Positions 29,390 to 38,278 are shown, counted from the stretch's first letter. The stretch: 64,000 bases of DNA from Mesobacillus subterraneus (GCF_020524355.2 NZ_CP129019.1:372001-436000); one strand, 5' to 3'. Numbers and translations: made by a program. The notes: generated by a model from the sequence alone, not told the origin.

Positions 29390-29596
29390 CATAGTCCCCC
29401 TTTTATTTCTTGCTTTATATGAAAACAATAATTACTTTTCCCTTGTTTATCAGATCAAAAACAGGCTTAGGAAAATTCATGTATTCTATTTTCGTCTAGC
29501 CAACCCATTTTTACACAAAAAACAAGGCAATAGTTCATCAGCCCGTACCCTATTCAAGGACATACATATCCTGAAAAGTAAAGGAGGGATGATGAT

Positions 29597-29803
29597 ATGT
29601 CATTCAACTGGGGATCCAATGTATTGTTATTTCTCGCCTGTATGCTTGCAGGTTGGGCACTGATTGAATTCGGGCCGATTCTGTTGACTCTTGCTGGGCT
29701 GGGCATCTTTGGAATCATTGGTGTAATTGTTATCGTACTTTTCGCTTTCGTCATTATTTTTATCGGCCTGCGCGTACTGTTCAAAGGCGGCTGGCGCTGT
29801 TAA
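29597..29803 (+). CDS. small hypothetical membrane protein
   Basis: 68 residues, almost entirely hydrophobic with two membrane helices (about 9-30 and 34-58), ending in FKGGWRC. ATG has AAAGGAGGG at good spacing and a terminator follows. Family not recognised. Confidence 0.65.
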   Translation: MSFNWGSNVLLFLACMLAGWALIEFGPILLTLAGLGIFGIIGVIVIVLFAFVIIFIGLRVLFKGGWRC

Positions 29804-29814
29804 TGTTTCTTGCT

Positions 29815-29848
29815 AAAAGAACCTGTCTAAGTGGCAGGTCCTTTTTTC
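29815..29848 (+). terminator. rho-independent terminator
   Basis: ACCTG/CAGGT stem with TCTAAGTGG loop, then CCTTTTTT. Confidence 0.8.
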
Positions 29849-29913
29849 TGTTTATAGAAAAATAGAGATAAACTTGTACATCGTTCAATATATTCTTAAA
29901 AGAGGGGAATTGA

Positions 29914-30519
29914 ATGGGAGTTGGTAAAATGCAGGATTACATGATGAGCGCTCTGGACTGGCTGTCGAGCCTTGGGTACATCGGAATTGCTCTTGGTTTG
30001 ATGCTCGAGGTCATTCCGAGTGAAATTGTCCTTGGCTATGGCGGGTATATGATTTCTGAAGGGAGTATTGGTTTCACAGGAGCAATCATCGCTGGAACCA
30101 TTGGCGGGACGATTGCACAGCTGTTCCTGTACTGGCTTGGTTATTTTGGCGGCCGCCCAATGCTTGAAAAATACGGAAAATTCCTTCTGATCAACCAGCA
30201 CCACCTTGATTTATCAGAAAAATGGTTCAGGCAATATGGACCTGGTGTGATTTTTTCGGCGAGGTTCATTCCCGTCGTAAGACATGCGATTTCTATACCA
30301 GCGGGGATTGCTGGCATGTCAGCTATCAAGTTCACACTCTATACTATTGCCGCGATGATTCCATGGACAGTATTTTTTCTTTATCTAGGAATTGTCCTCG
30401 GTGAAAATTGGTCAGGGATCAAGGACATTGCCAAGCCATTTATCATCCCAATCAGCATCCTAGCGTTAGGGGGAGGTGCAGTATACATAATGGCAGCCCG
30501 AAAACAAAAGAACCTTTAA
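29914..30519 (+). CDS. DedA family membrane protein
   Basis: 201 residues. SNARE-associated/VTT domain with the DedA signatures GGTIAQLFLYWLGYFGGRPMLEKYGKF and FSARFIPVVRHAISIPAGIAGM. DedA proteins are flippases or transporters for lipid carriers such as undecaprenyl phosphate or phosphatidylethanolamine. ATG preceded by AGAGGGG; followed by a terminator. Exact substrate cannot be told. Confidence 0.88.
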   Translation: MGVGKMQDYMMSALDWLSSLGYIGIALGLMLEVIPSEIVLGYGGYMISEGSIGFTGAIIAGTIGGTIAQLFLYWLGYFGGRPMLEKYGKFLLINQHHLDLSEKWFRQYGPGVIFSARFIPVVRHAISIPAGIAGMSAIKFTLYTIAAMIPWTVFFLYLGIVLGENWSGIKDIAKPFIIPISILALGGGAVYIMAARKQKNL

Positions 30520-30521
30520 TC

Positions 30522-30547
30522 AACTCAGGAACTTTCCTGAGTTTTTT
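30522..30547 (+). terminator. rho-independent terminator
   Basis: AACTCAGGAA/TTCCTGAGTT perfect stem with CT loop, then TTTTT. Confidence 0.92.
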
Positions 30548-30630
30548 CATGTTTAAAACTCATAAAACATAGCAGATTAGTAAAAGTTATGAAAAGGAAA
30601 TAGTATTCACGCTTGTCAGGGAGAAGATGG

Positions 30631-32178
30631 ATGATGTTAAAGGAAATGCTTCCGTTGTTCAGAAAACAATCAAAACAGACCTCTCTGTCAGTGGAAAAAC
30701 TGCCGGGTGAGCAAACAGCCTTAAAACAACAGGAGTTCAGCAGGAATCTTCAGGATAATTTGTCAGTGATCAAAAAGCTCTACAGCATTCCTGACAATAA
30801 GGATATAAAATTGCGGGAAATGTATCTCGAAGGCTTTAACAAAAATGCTGCCCTTGTGTTCATCAGCACTATAACAGATGTGAAGAGTGTCGAAGAAAAT
30901 ATCCTTAAGCCATTAACGGAGAATACCGCTTCCAATAAAATGGTCAAGGATATCGTAGCGATCCAAATGGTTCATGAGATTACCATATACAAGGATGCGG
31001 TCAAGGAGCTTAACAAAGGAAATGCACTGCTCATCCTCGATGGAGAATCGAAGGCGTATGTTATGGATTGTCCTGATTTTCAAGGCAGGGCGATTGAAAA
31101 GCCGGAGAGTGAGATTCTCATCAAGGGACCGAAGGAAGCATTCAATGAAAAGGCTGTAGTCAATATATCATTACTCAGAAAGAAAATCAGGAACGAGAAC
31201 CTCATGGTTGAAGCAATCGAAATCTCTGAGCGTTCTCATAATGATGTTTTTGTCCTCTATATGAGGGGTCTCGCTAATGAAAAATTGATAGACAATATTA
31301 AGGAAAGACTTCGGAGCCTTGATGTGAATTCAATTCAGAACCTCTCACTGCTTGAAGAATATATAGAGGAACGAAATTATTCATTACTTCCCAGCATTCT
31401 TTCAACAGAGAGGCCAGATCGGGCTGCCTCTTTTTTAGAAGATGGCTACATCGTCTTATTAATGGATAATTCACCGGACAGCCTCGTTCTCCCGGCAACG
31501 TTCTGGGCTTTTTTTCACAGTCCTGAGGATCACTACCTGAGGTTCCTTTATGGGAATTTTACGAGGGCATTAAGGATGACTGCCCTATTCATTACGATTT
31601 TCACATCGGCGATTTACATTTCAATCACTACTTACCATGCTGAAATGATTCCGCCAGACCTGTTGCTGGCCATTGCGGCGTCACGGGAGAAAGTTCCCTT
31701 TCCGGCTGTTATTGAAATCTTGATCATGGAGCTTGCCTTCGAACTAATCAGAGAAGCCGGGTTGCGTGTTCCCAGTCCGATAGGCCCGACGATAGGGATC
31801 GTTGGAGCTCTCATCCTTGGGCAGGCAGCGGTTGAAGCGAATATTATTAGTCCCATTGTCATTATTGTTGTCGCGCTGGGAGGGTTAAGTTCGTTTGCAG
31901 TCAGTGATTTAAGTTTGAATTTTGCTGTAAGGCTGACGCGCTTCCTCTTTATCCTAAGTGCAGCGATGATGGGAATATACGGTATGACCGCAATGTTTGT
32001 TGGGGGGTTATTCTACATGGTCTCGATTAAGTCATTTGGTGTACCATATTTTGCGCCTATGTCTCCGAATTACAAGTCGTCAAATGATACAATTTTTCGC
32101 AGATTAACGAAAAATGAATACTTGAGGCCAGGATTCTTGAAAACAACCGATCTACAAAAAAAAACTAATGGAGAATAA
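30631..32178 (+). CDS. spore germination protein, GerA/GerKA family (A subunit)
   Basis: 515 residues. Large N-terminal soluble domain (about 1-295), then five to six membrane helices with the family motif REAGLRVPSPIGPTIGIVGALILGQAAVEA. It is the A subunit of a germinant receptor in the spore inner membrane. I start at ATG 30631 with GGGAG 7 bases upstream. First of a four-gene operon (A, B, C, D candidate) with 3-bp spacing to the B gene. The ligand is not predictable. Confidence 0.92.
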   Translation: MMLKEMLPLFRKQSKQTSLSVEKLPGEQTALKQQEFSRNLQDNLSVIKKLYSIPDNKDIKLREMYLEGFNKNAALVFISTITDVKSVEENILKPLTENTASNKMVKDIVAIQMVHEITIYKDAVKELNKGNALLILDGESKAYVMDCPDFQGRAIEKPESEILIKGPKEAFNEKAVVNISLLRKKIRNENLMVEAIEISERSHNDVFVLYMRGLANEKLIDNIKERLRSLDVNSIQNLSLLEEYIEERNYSLLPSILSTERPDRAASFLEDGYIVLLMDNSPDSLVLPATFWAFFHSPEDHYLRFLYGNFTRALRMTALFITIFTSAIYISITTYHAEMIPPDLLLAIAASREKVPFPAVIEILIMELAFELIREAGLRVPSPIGPTIGIVGALILGQAAVEANIISPIVIIVVALGGLSSFAVSDLSLNFAVRLTRFLFILSAAMMGIYGMTAMFVGGLFYMVSIKSFGVPYFAPMSPNYKSSNDTIFRRLTKNEYLRPGFLKTTDLQKKTNGE

Positions 32179-32181
32179 CCG

Positions 32182-33282
32182 ATGAAACGTGACAAGGGGA
32201 AAATTGGCATAAAAGAATATTTCGCGCTGATCTCCTTGACCGTTGGAGCCAAGTTAAGTGATGACACCCCTGCAATCATTTATGAAAATGCCAAAAATGC
32301 CGGTTGGATGGCAGCGCTGTTGATTGGTATGATGTCATTGCTTCCCATTCTGTTAATGATAAAAGTGTACTCAGTGCATCAAGGGAAAAACCTCCATGAA
32401 ATTATCCTGCACTTATTCGGGAGGTTCTTGGGGACTGTTATCTCCATTGGCCTCTTAATCGGCGGCTTAGCAGCGGTCATCGCAGACTCTGGTACATACG
32501 TAGATATCATTGGATCAATGTATTTTACAAAAACACCGCCAATCATCATTTACATCATCTTAATGGTTATCTGTGCTTATGGAGCCAAGAGGGGGATTGA
32601 ACAAATTGGGGCTACTGCGTGGCTTTTGCTTCCGTATATCAAGATTACCTTGTTTGTTGCCCTGATCTTTACCTTTAAAAAAGGGACGATCGGGTATCTA
32701 TTCCCAATTTGGGGCGAAGCACCTATTGAAGTGGCAAAGGCCTCTGCTAAAAACGTTTCGATATTTGTTGACTTTTTCTACCTTGGTTTAATTGTGCCTC
32801 TCATTTCAACATTTAATGATATGAAAAAAGGAACGCTGATCGGTCTGGCATTTATAACAGTTGAAATGAGTCTTGCACTTGTGGCGTTTATCGTTCTGTT
32901 TGATTACACCACTGCTGAAATGCTCAATTATCCATTTCACGAAACCATCCGCTTTATTCAGATAGGCTTTCTGGCAAATGTCGAAACCTTGTTTTTTCCT
33001 TTTTGGCTGGTCGCGACCTTCATCCGCTTTTCGTTTTATCTATACTTGATTGCCACAATTCTGGGAGGCATATTGAAAATTAAAGAGTTCGAATACCTTA
33101 TCCCTCTAATCGCAACAATCATTTTGCTAGTTGGATTAACACCTAACGCTCCATCCATCACTCTCTATAATGTTAGAGAATACATTCTTATGTTATTGAG
33201 CCCTACCTTCATGATCATGCCGCCTTTGATGTGGGTCATCGCTAAAATTCGGGGGGATTTTAAAAATGATAGTTCACTCTAA
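32182..33282 (+). CDS. spore germination protein, GerB/GerKB family (B subunit)
   Basis: 366 residues, ten predicted membrane helices, amino acid/polyamine transporter (APC) fold. The N-terminus IKEYFALISLTVGAKLSDDTPAIIYENAKNAGW and the GxTAW segment are typical of GerB subunits, which form the nutrient-binding subunit. It overlaps the start of the C gene by 17 bp. Confidence 0.92.
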   Translation: MKRDKGKIGIKEYFALISLTVGAKLSDDTPAIIYENAKNAGWMAALLIGMMSLLPILLMIKVYSVHQGKNLHEIILHLFGRFLGTVISIGLLIGGLAAVIADSGTYVDIIGSMYFTKTPPIIIYIILMVICAYGAKRGIEQIGATAWLLLPYIKITLFVALIFTFKKGTIGYLFPIWGEAPIEVAKASAKNVSIFVDFFYLGLIVPLISTFNDMKKGTLIGLAFITVEMSLALVAFIVLFDYTTAEMLNYPFHETIRFIQIGFLANVETLFFPFWLVATFIRFSFYLYLIATILGGILKIKEFEYLIPLIATIILLVGLTPNAPSITLYNVREYILMLLSPTFMIMPPLMWVIAKIRGDFKNDSSL

Positions 33283-34522
33283 AATGATCAAAATATTGAT
33301 GCTGTTGATCATCACTTGGAGTCTTTCAGGATGCTTCGATCAAAAAGAACTGGATGAGAAGGCCTATGTCATTGGCATTGGACTTGATCAGCATAAAGCA
33401 GAGGGAAAGGTTAAAGTCACCTATTTAATGGCAAACCCGGAAGTTGGATCACAGCAGACATCAGGCGGAGCAAATGAACCGCCCCAGGAAATTGTCACTT
33501 TGATTGCAGATGATTTTATTTCATCAAGAAATACAGCGAATACGGTAGTGGCTAAGGAAATATCCTATGATCTTCTGCAGGTGATCATTGTGTCAGAGGA
33601 ATTAGCGAAGGATCCGGATTTTATCAGGTTAATATACAGTGCAACCAAGGACCGGGAAATTAAGCGCAGTACACAGTTGATTGTCTCACGGGAGAATGCA
33701 TCTGAGTTTATAAATAATAATAAATCCAATATTGAAACCAGACCCCATAAATTTTTAGAGTTAATGATTGAACGTGGCTAGGAAACAGGTATGATTCCCG
33801 AAGCAGATTTGAATAGTTTTTTTCGCGTCACAGAAAGCGATGCCGATTTATATCTGGCGATTTACGCTGCCACCAAAAAGATAGAGAAGGATGAAATGCA
33901 GACAACAGATGATGACTTGCTGGCTGGTGAGATTCAAGTGGAAGGTACGGCGACTAATGCCCAGTTCATTGGCTCAGCTGTCTTCAAGGAAGGAAAGATG
34001 ATTGGCAAGATCACAGGAGAAGAGACGCGGATATCAAGTCTGTTGGATAACACTTGGGTTACGGAGGATATCCTGACGGCCATTAAAGATCCATTTGATG
34101 AACGATATAAGTTGTCCATGAGGCTTTCTCAAAAACGAAAAAATAAATATCGACTCATAACCGGAAACTGGCGACCGATCATTGAAATAGAAGTCCCGTT
34201 ATTTATAGAGATATTAAGCGATCCAAGCATGGTAAATTACGCAAAAAACCGAGAAAAGGTAAACATACTAAAAAGGTCACTTACAGCGGCAATCGAAAAG
34301 AATTTGACGGATTTTGTTGCATATGGACAGGAGGAATTTAAAGGTAATACATTCAATTTATCCATTCCAATCAGGAGAGAGTTTTCTACCCTTCGCGAAT
34401 TCCGCGATTTCAATTGGATGTATACTTATCCTGATGCGGAAGTGAAGGTGAATGTTTCGATTCGCTTTGGTGAATTTGGACGCCAGTCGAAACTGCCTAA
34501 GCTAGAAGAGGTGAGAGATTAG
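33266..34522 (+). pseudogene. germinant receptor lipoprotein C subunit, interrupted by an amber codon
   Basis: One frame of 418 codons with TAG at 33779-33781 between LELMIERG and ETGMIPEADLNSFF. The N-terminus is a lipoprotein signal (LSGCFDQKELDEKAYVIGIGLDQ, Cys about 23), typical Ger(x)C. The C-terminal half carries the remaining domains without another stop. Either a nonsense mutation, which would impair this receptor, or a sequence error. Everything else in the operon is intact. Confidence 0.87.
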
Positions 34523-34675
34523 ATGGTTGTCATTTCATGGATCGCCATTGCTTACATCATTATATATTATGTTTTATTTGGGATTACACTCTGGCGGCAA
34601 AAGAATAAAATCGGATCGGCTGTAGTCATTTTCCTAGCATTGGCATGTATCGCATTGCATTATATTTCTTTTTAA
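34523..34675 (+). CDS. small two-helix protein, candidate germinant receptor D subunit
   Basis: 50 residues beginning MVVISWIAIAYIIIYYVLFG; the ATG directly follows the C-subunit stop and has GAGGTGAGAG at good distance. Two membrane helices (about 3-22 and 32-48) separated by a short basic loop (WRQKNKIG). Several Bacillus ger operons encode a small two-helix D protein in this position that modulates receptor function; I infer the same here from size, topology and place. Confidence 0.7.
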   Translation: MVVISWIAIAYIIIYYVLFGITLWRQKNKIGSAVVIFLALACIALHYISF

Positions 34676-34682
34676 TGACGGT

Positions 34683-34735
34683 ACAGGCTAAGGACCTCCA
34701 ACGTTTGTCGGAGTTGGGCAGTCGCCTCCACTATT
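34683..34735. repeat. degenerate remnant of the 123-bp palindromic element
   Basis: GACCTCCAACGTTTGTCGGAGTTGGGCAG resembles the right end of the element (CCTCCAGCGCTTGTCGGGGCTGCC) with scattered substitutions. Only the right half is seen. Confidence 0.4.
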
Positions 34736-34756
34736 CTTTGTGTACAAATTTTCAAA

Positions 34757-34785
34757 TTTTGCAAACGCTATGATAATATATAAGT
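34757..34785 (+). promoter_or_regulatory. possible SigA promoter of the regulator/peptide operon
   Basis: TTTTCA and GATAAT separated by 17 bp, about 30 bp upstream of the regulator start codon. A moderate match only. Confidence 0.4.
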
Positions 34786-34810
34786 AATTACGTATAAATG
34801 GGGTGTAGGG

Positions 34811-35698
34811 ATGAGCCTGGTTGGGTATAACTTCGGAGTAATTCTTAAGTCTTCTAGGGTTTTTAAAGGTTTGAATGAAGCACAGTTGGCTGAAGGTATA
34901 TGTTCTGAAGATGATATCATTCAATATGAAAAAGAAGAGAAATATCCAACAATCGATCAATTATTTAAAATGGCCTTAAAGCTGGACGTAGAGCTTAACC
35001 ATTTTTTTGATATTGCTTCCACTGATACATACAATTACGCAATCTCAGTCACTGAGCTAATAAAAAAATATAAGAGAGATCGTGATTATGCTGCTATTCA
35101 TGAAATTATCCAAAACGCACAGGATAACCCGCTGTTCAAACATACTTCATTCAATCAGTTTCTGGTTTGGCACCAGGGGATATGCTGCTATTACCTTGAA
35201 GGAGACCGCCAGAAATCGATCGACTTGCTTGGCCAGGCTTTGGATCTGACTCATCAGAAAAAGGCCGCAATGAGAGAACGGGAAATTGAGATTTTGACCA
35301 GTATGACCATTATCGAAAAAGATAGCGGTAACCTTAAGAAGGGTGTCGAACTTTTTCAGAATGCCCTGAACGAGCTTACAGGGCTGCCTCAGGTCCAGGA
35401 TTCAAGGATCTGGCTGAGGATCCTTTACGGACTGGACCAGGCACTGTCAAAGCTTGGGAGATTTGAAGAATCTCTCATCTATTGCAGCAAAGGAATCGAC
35501 AATTGTATTTATGAAGAAAACATGTATTTATTGGGAGAACTTTATTACCAAACAGGCATGAATTTTATAAAATTGGGTAAATTAGAAAAAGGTAAAAGCT
35601 ATCTGGAAAAAGCAATAACTATTTTCGTACTCCAGAGAAACGAGAAGTTTGCCAGTTTAGTAGAGGCTGAAATGGAAGAATTATTGAAGTATTGTTAA
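34811..35698 (+). CDS. PlcR-like HTH/TPR regulator (RRNPP family)
   Basis: 295 residues. N-terminal XRE-type helix-turn-helix (about 9-65: GVILKSSRVFKGLNEAQLAEG...IIQYEKEEKYPTIDQLFKMALKLDVELNHFF), then helical TPR-like repeats to the end (for example LKKGVELFQNALNEL, LGRFEESLIYCSKGID, LEKGKSYLEKAITIF). This matches PlcR-type receptors (about 285 residues) that bind a re-imported peptide in the TPR groove. ATG with GGGTGTAGGG upstream. The next gene, 41 bp on, encodes a secreted repeat peptide precursor that is the likely ligand source. Confidence 0.88.
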   Translation: MSLVGYNFGVILKSSRVFKGLNEAQLAEGICSEDDIIQYEKEEKYPTIDQLFKMALKLDVELNHFFDIASTDTYNYAISVTELIKKYKRDRDYAAIHEIIQNAQDNPLFKHTSFNQFLVWHQGICCYYLEGDRQKSIDLLGQALDLTHQKKAAMREREIEILTSMTIIEKDSGNLKKGVELFQNALNELTGLPQVQDSRIWLRILYGLDQALSKLGRFEESLIYCSKGIDNCIYEENMYLLGELYYQTGMNFIKLGKLEKGKSYLEKAITIFVLQRNEKFASLVEAEMEELLKYC

Positions 35699-35739
35699 AC
35701 ACATCATACTGAACAACCAGTGTAAGAGGAGGATCATAA

Positions 35740-36018
35740 ATGAAAAAAGCTCTGTTATTGACTGCGATTGCGACTGTGCTTTATGTTGCCGTTGGGTTTG
35801 GCGCTATAACCTACAATTTTGCAGACCTTCCATCACAGCATTCACTTAAGGATTCGACAGTAACAGACCTGCCGTCGCAGCATTCGCAGGAAGTCCAGAG
35901 AGTAGCGGACCTGCCATCGCAGCATTCGCAGGAAGTCCAGTCAGTAGCAGGCCTGCCATCGCAGCATTCGCAGGGTGAGACAGCGGAGGATCTTCCTTCT
36001 CAACATACAATGTCGTAA
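35740..36018 (+). CDS. candidate multi-copy signalling peptide precursor (DLPSQHS x5)
   Basis: 92 residues. Sec-type signal or anchor (about 1-27, KKALLLTAIATVLYVAVGFGA), then five copies of a heptapeptide: DLPSQHS at 29-35, 43-49 and 57-63, GLPSQHS at 71-77, DLPSQHT at 84-90. Spacing is 14 residues (last 13), with connectors like QEVQ-VA that could be protease sites. Strong AGAGGAGG ribosome site. It directly follows the PlcR-like gene, as papR follows plcR, but papR-type precursors normally carry one peptide. Followed by a terminator. Function as pheromone is inference. Confidence 0.8.
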   Translation: MKKALLLTAIATVLYVAVGFGAITYNFADLPSQHSLKDSTVTDLPSQHSQEVQRVADLPSQHSQEVQSVAGLPSQHSQGETAEDLPSQHTMS

Positions 36019-36029
36019 CTATTTACGCA

Positions 36030-36058
36030 CAGCCTGAACCTGTTGGTCAGGTTTTTTT
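36030..36058 (+). terminator. rho-independent terminator
   Basis: CCTGAACC/GGTCAGG stem with TGTT loop and seven T; ends the regulator/peptide operon. Confidence 0.9.
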
Positions 36059-36111
36059 ATGTTTTAAAACAAATTTGTTATACTCTTTAAGACTTTACAG
36101 TATATTTCTTG

Positions 36112-36143
36112 AAAAAGAAAAAGGCTCTGGGGATTCCAGAACC
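36112..36143 (-). terminator. rho-independent terminator
   Basis: Minus strand: GGTTCTGG, loop, CCAGAGCC (one mismatch), then CTTTTTCTTTTT. Confidence 0.8.
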
Positions 36144-36177
36144 AGCAATGCTTAACATTAAATTGTTGATGGCTACT

Positions 36178-36435
36178 TTAATTTTGGATGTCCATATGAT
36201 TAGGGGCCATCATATTAAATTTCTTGTTCGGCATAGCACCGTTTGTACCGTGGCAGTCATTGTACATTTGCTTGACTTCTTTATCGGACAAGCCGGGGTG
36301 CATCTTTTCGATTAACGGCTTCATTTGACCAAAATTAAATGTACCATTACCTTCTGTCCCATCTTCTGCAAAGACAGCAGTGCTTGCTCCAGCTATCAAT
36401 GCTGCTCCTAAAAAACTTAACATTAGTTTTCTCAT
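36178..36435 (-). CDS. small secreted hypothetical protein
   Basis: 85 residues with a signal peptide (about 1-23, ends STAVFAED). The mature part includes MKPLIEKMHPGLSDKEVKQMYNDCHGTNGAMPNKKF; one Cys and several His and Met could bind metal, but this is speculation. AAAGGAG lies 11 bases upstream of ATG. Family not named by me. Confidence 0.65.
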   Translation of the reverse strand: MRKLMLSFLGAALIAGASTAVFAEDGTEGNGTFNFGQMKPLIEKMHPGLSDKEVKQMYNDCHGTNGAMPNKKFNMMAPNHMDIQN

Positions 36436-36540
36436 GTCCTGGTCAGCTCCTTTGAGATATACATAAATCTTACCTGGACAGTTTGCAAAAACTAAGCAGA
36501 AGCAGTGACAAAGTATTGAAATCTGACTGGAGACTTGTAT

Positions 36541-37104
36541 ATGTCATTATTAGAAATTCTATCTGGCCAGCCAATTTGGTTTGCCATCATCATTAGCCTT
36601 GCAGTCAGTATAGTGATTGCCATAGCCGGTATTATTCCTAGTGCTTTTGTTACCGCTGCGAACATCGTTTATTTCGGATTTGTCTGGGGACTTTTAATCT
36701 CCATACTCGGCGAAGCAATAGGGGCGGTCATAAGTTTTATTCTGTATCGGAAAGGGCTAAAAAAACTGAGTGCTAATATCGATTCATTAAGAACGATAAG
36801 AATTCTGGACAGGCTCAAGCAAACAAGAGGCATTGAGGCATTTGTGCTTGTTATTTTACTAAGGCTTTTTCCCTTTGCACCGTCCGGACTCGTCACCCTG
36901 GCTGCTTCATACAGCAGGATGGGGACATGGGCATTTGCGATTTCAAGTACTATTGGTAAAATACCGGCCCTCTTTATTGAGGCATATTCAGTTCATACTG
37001 TACTTGGCTGGGAAACCGAATACCAGCTTGCTGCAGCAATATTTGCGGTGGTGGCTGGGATCTCCTACTATTATTGGACAACAAAGAGAAAAAGAAGGAA
37101 GTAA
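36541..37104 (+). CDS. TVP38/TMEM64-type VTT domain membrane protein
   Basis: 187 residues, about five membrane segments. The VTT core includes PSAFVTAANIVYFGFVWGLLISILGEAIGAVISFILYRKG and RLFPFAPSGLVTLAASYSRM. Related to the DedA superfamily; a lipid or small-molecule transporter. ATG 36541 has GGAG 8 bases upstream. Followed by a terminator. Confidence 0.85.
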   Translation: MSLLEILSGQPIWFAIIISLAVSIVIAIAGIIPSAFVTAANIVYFGFVWGLLISILGEAIGAVISFILYRKGLKKLSANIDSLRTIRILDRLKQTRGIEAFVLVILLRLFPFAPSGLVTLAASYSRMGTWAFAISSTIGKIPALFIEAYSVHTVLGWETEYQLAAAIFAVVAGISYYYWTTKRKRRK

Positions 37105-37149
37105 GATGGCGGGGAGTCATTGAATCAACTTCTGATAAGAGAAAAATTT

Positions 37150-37181
37150 AGCAGCCATGACAAAATGGCTGCTGTTTTTTT
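37150..37181 (+). terminator. rho-independent terminator
   Basis: AGCAGCCAT/ATGGCTGCT perfect stem with GACAAA loop and seven T. Confidence 0.93.
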
Positions 37182-37207
37182 ATATTTTTTCAATATACGC
37201 ATAGTTT

Positions 37208-37223
37208 TTACCGTATGAGGTAT
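37208..37223. promoter_or_regulatory. CsoR/CstR-type operator candidate
   Basis: TTACCGTATGAGGTAT, i.e. TTACC-N6-GGTAT, 75 bp before the first sulfur-operon start. Same palindrome as the sites at 45,553, 52,957, 53,024 and 54,165. Confidence 0.6.
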
Positions 37224-37297
37224 ATAAACTAGGGAGTATTTTTGCAGTATGGATTCCGTGGATTCATAAATACTAATGTGTAGGAAGGGGGACTACT

Positions 37298-38278
37298 ATG
37301 TCAATTTCTGCGGATAAAGTACTGGACGCAAAAGGTCTTGCGTGCCCGATGCCAATTGTCAAAACAAAGAAATCCATGAATGAATTAGAGCCAGGCCAGG
37401 TCATGGAAGTGCAGGCTACTGACAAAGGATCAACAACAGATCTAAAAGCATGGGCTGAAAGTACAGGCAATCAATACCTCGGTACAATAACTGAAGGAAA
37501 TGTACTTAAACATTATCTCCGTAAAGCTAGTGAAGAAGAACTGAACAACGAATCACCTCATCCACACACTGCATCACTTGAAGATGTGCTGGCAAAGCTT
37601 GAGGGAAATGAAAAAATAACGATTCTGGATGTCAGGGAATCAGCTGAGTACGCATTTGGGCATATCCCCAATGCGAAATCAATTCCACTTGGGGAGTTGG
37701 AGCAGCGTTTCAATGAACTTAATCCTGAAGAGGATGTTTATATCATCTGCCGTTCTGGCTCGAGAAGTGACATGGCAGCAAAGCTTTCTGAAAAAGGATT
37801 CAAAAAAACAATTAATGTCGTTTCGGGAATGAAGGACTGGACAGGCCCAACCGAAACTTCAGTTGAAAAAAAAGGAGGAACTCCAAAAATGAAAGTAGCT
37901 ATCATCGCTTCTAACGGCGGAATGTTCGACGCATACAAAGTATTCAATATCGCGACTGCGGCAGCAGCAACAGACGCAGAAGTAGGGATTTTCTTCACAT
38001 TTGAAGGTCTGAATCTGATCCATAAGGAAGCACATAAGCAGCTTCCTATGCCTGCAGGAGCTGAACACTTCCAGGAAGGCTTCGCAAGAGAAAATGTTCC
38101 TCCAGTAGAACAGCTTGTTGAAATGGCATCGGAAATGGGCGTCAAAATGATCGCTTGCCAGATGACAATGGATGTCATGTCTCTTGAGAAAGAACAGTTT
38201 GTAGATGGAATCGATGTGGGTGGAGCTGCTTCATTCCTTCATTTCGCAAGCGACGCTAACATTACTTTGACATTCTAA
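37298..38278 (+). CDS. TusA-rhodanese-DsrE fusion (YrkF-YrkE-like)
   Basis: 326 residues in three domains: TusA/SirA (about 1-78, Cys16 in GLACPMP), rhodanese (about 92-190, catalytic Cys151 in [11 protein letters not shown]) and DsrE-like (198-326, Cys in MIACQMTMD). All three carry persulfide on Cys and relay sulfane sulfur. The DsrE part begins at an internal Met198 with its own GGAGG (37,874-37,878). A run of eight A just before it (37,866-37,873) suggests two genes: one A fewer gives a stop overlapping that ATG. The homologous operon at 53 kb has separate genes. Confidence 0.8.
   Translation: MSISADKVLDAKGLACPMPIVKTKKSMNELEPGQVMEVQATDKGSTTDLKAWAESTGNQYLGTITEGNVLKHYLRKASEEELNNESPHPHTASLEDVLAKLEGNEKITILDVRESAEYAFGHIPNAKSIPLGELEQRFNELNPEEDVYIICRSGSRSDMAAKLSEKGFKKTINVVSGMKDWTGPTETSVEKKGGTPKMKVAIIASNGGMFDAYKVFNIATAAAATDAEVGIFFTFEGLNLIHKEAHKQLPMPAGAEHFQEGFARENVPPVEQLVEMASEMGVKMIACQMTMDVMSLEKEQFVDGIDVGGAASFLHFASDANITLTF

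Noticed and set aside
15971..33781. TAG read as an amino acid (stop reassignment or pyrrolysine)
   Set aside because: Several intact genes here end normally in TAG (for example pbpD and the isomerase at 10,571), and no suppressor tRNA or pyrrolysine gene is seen.
35740..36018. DLPSQHS protein as mere low-complexity noise
   Set aside because: It has a signal-like N-terminus, a strong ribosome site, a terminator, constant heptamers with variable linkers, and follows a peptide-receptor-type regulator.
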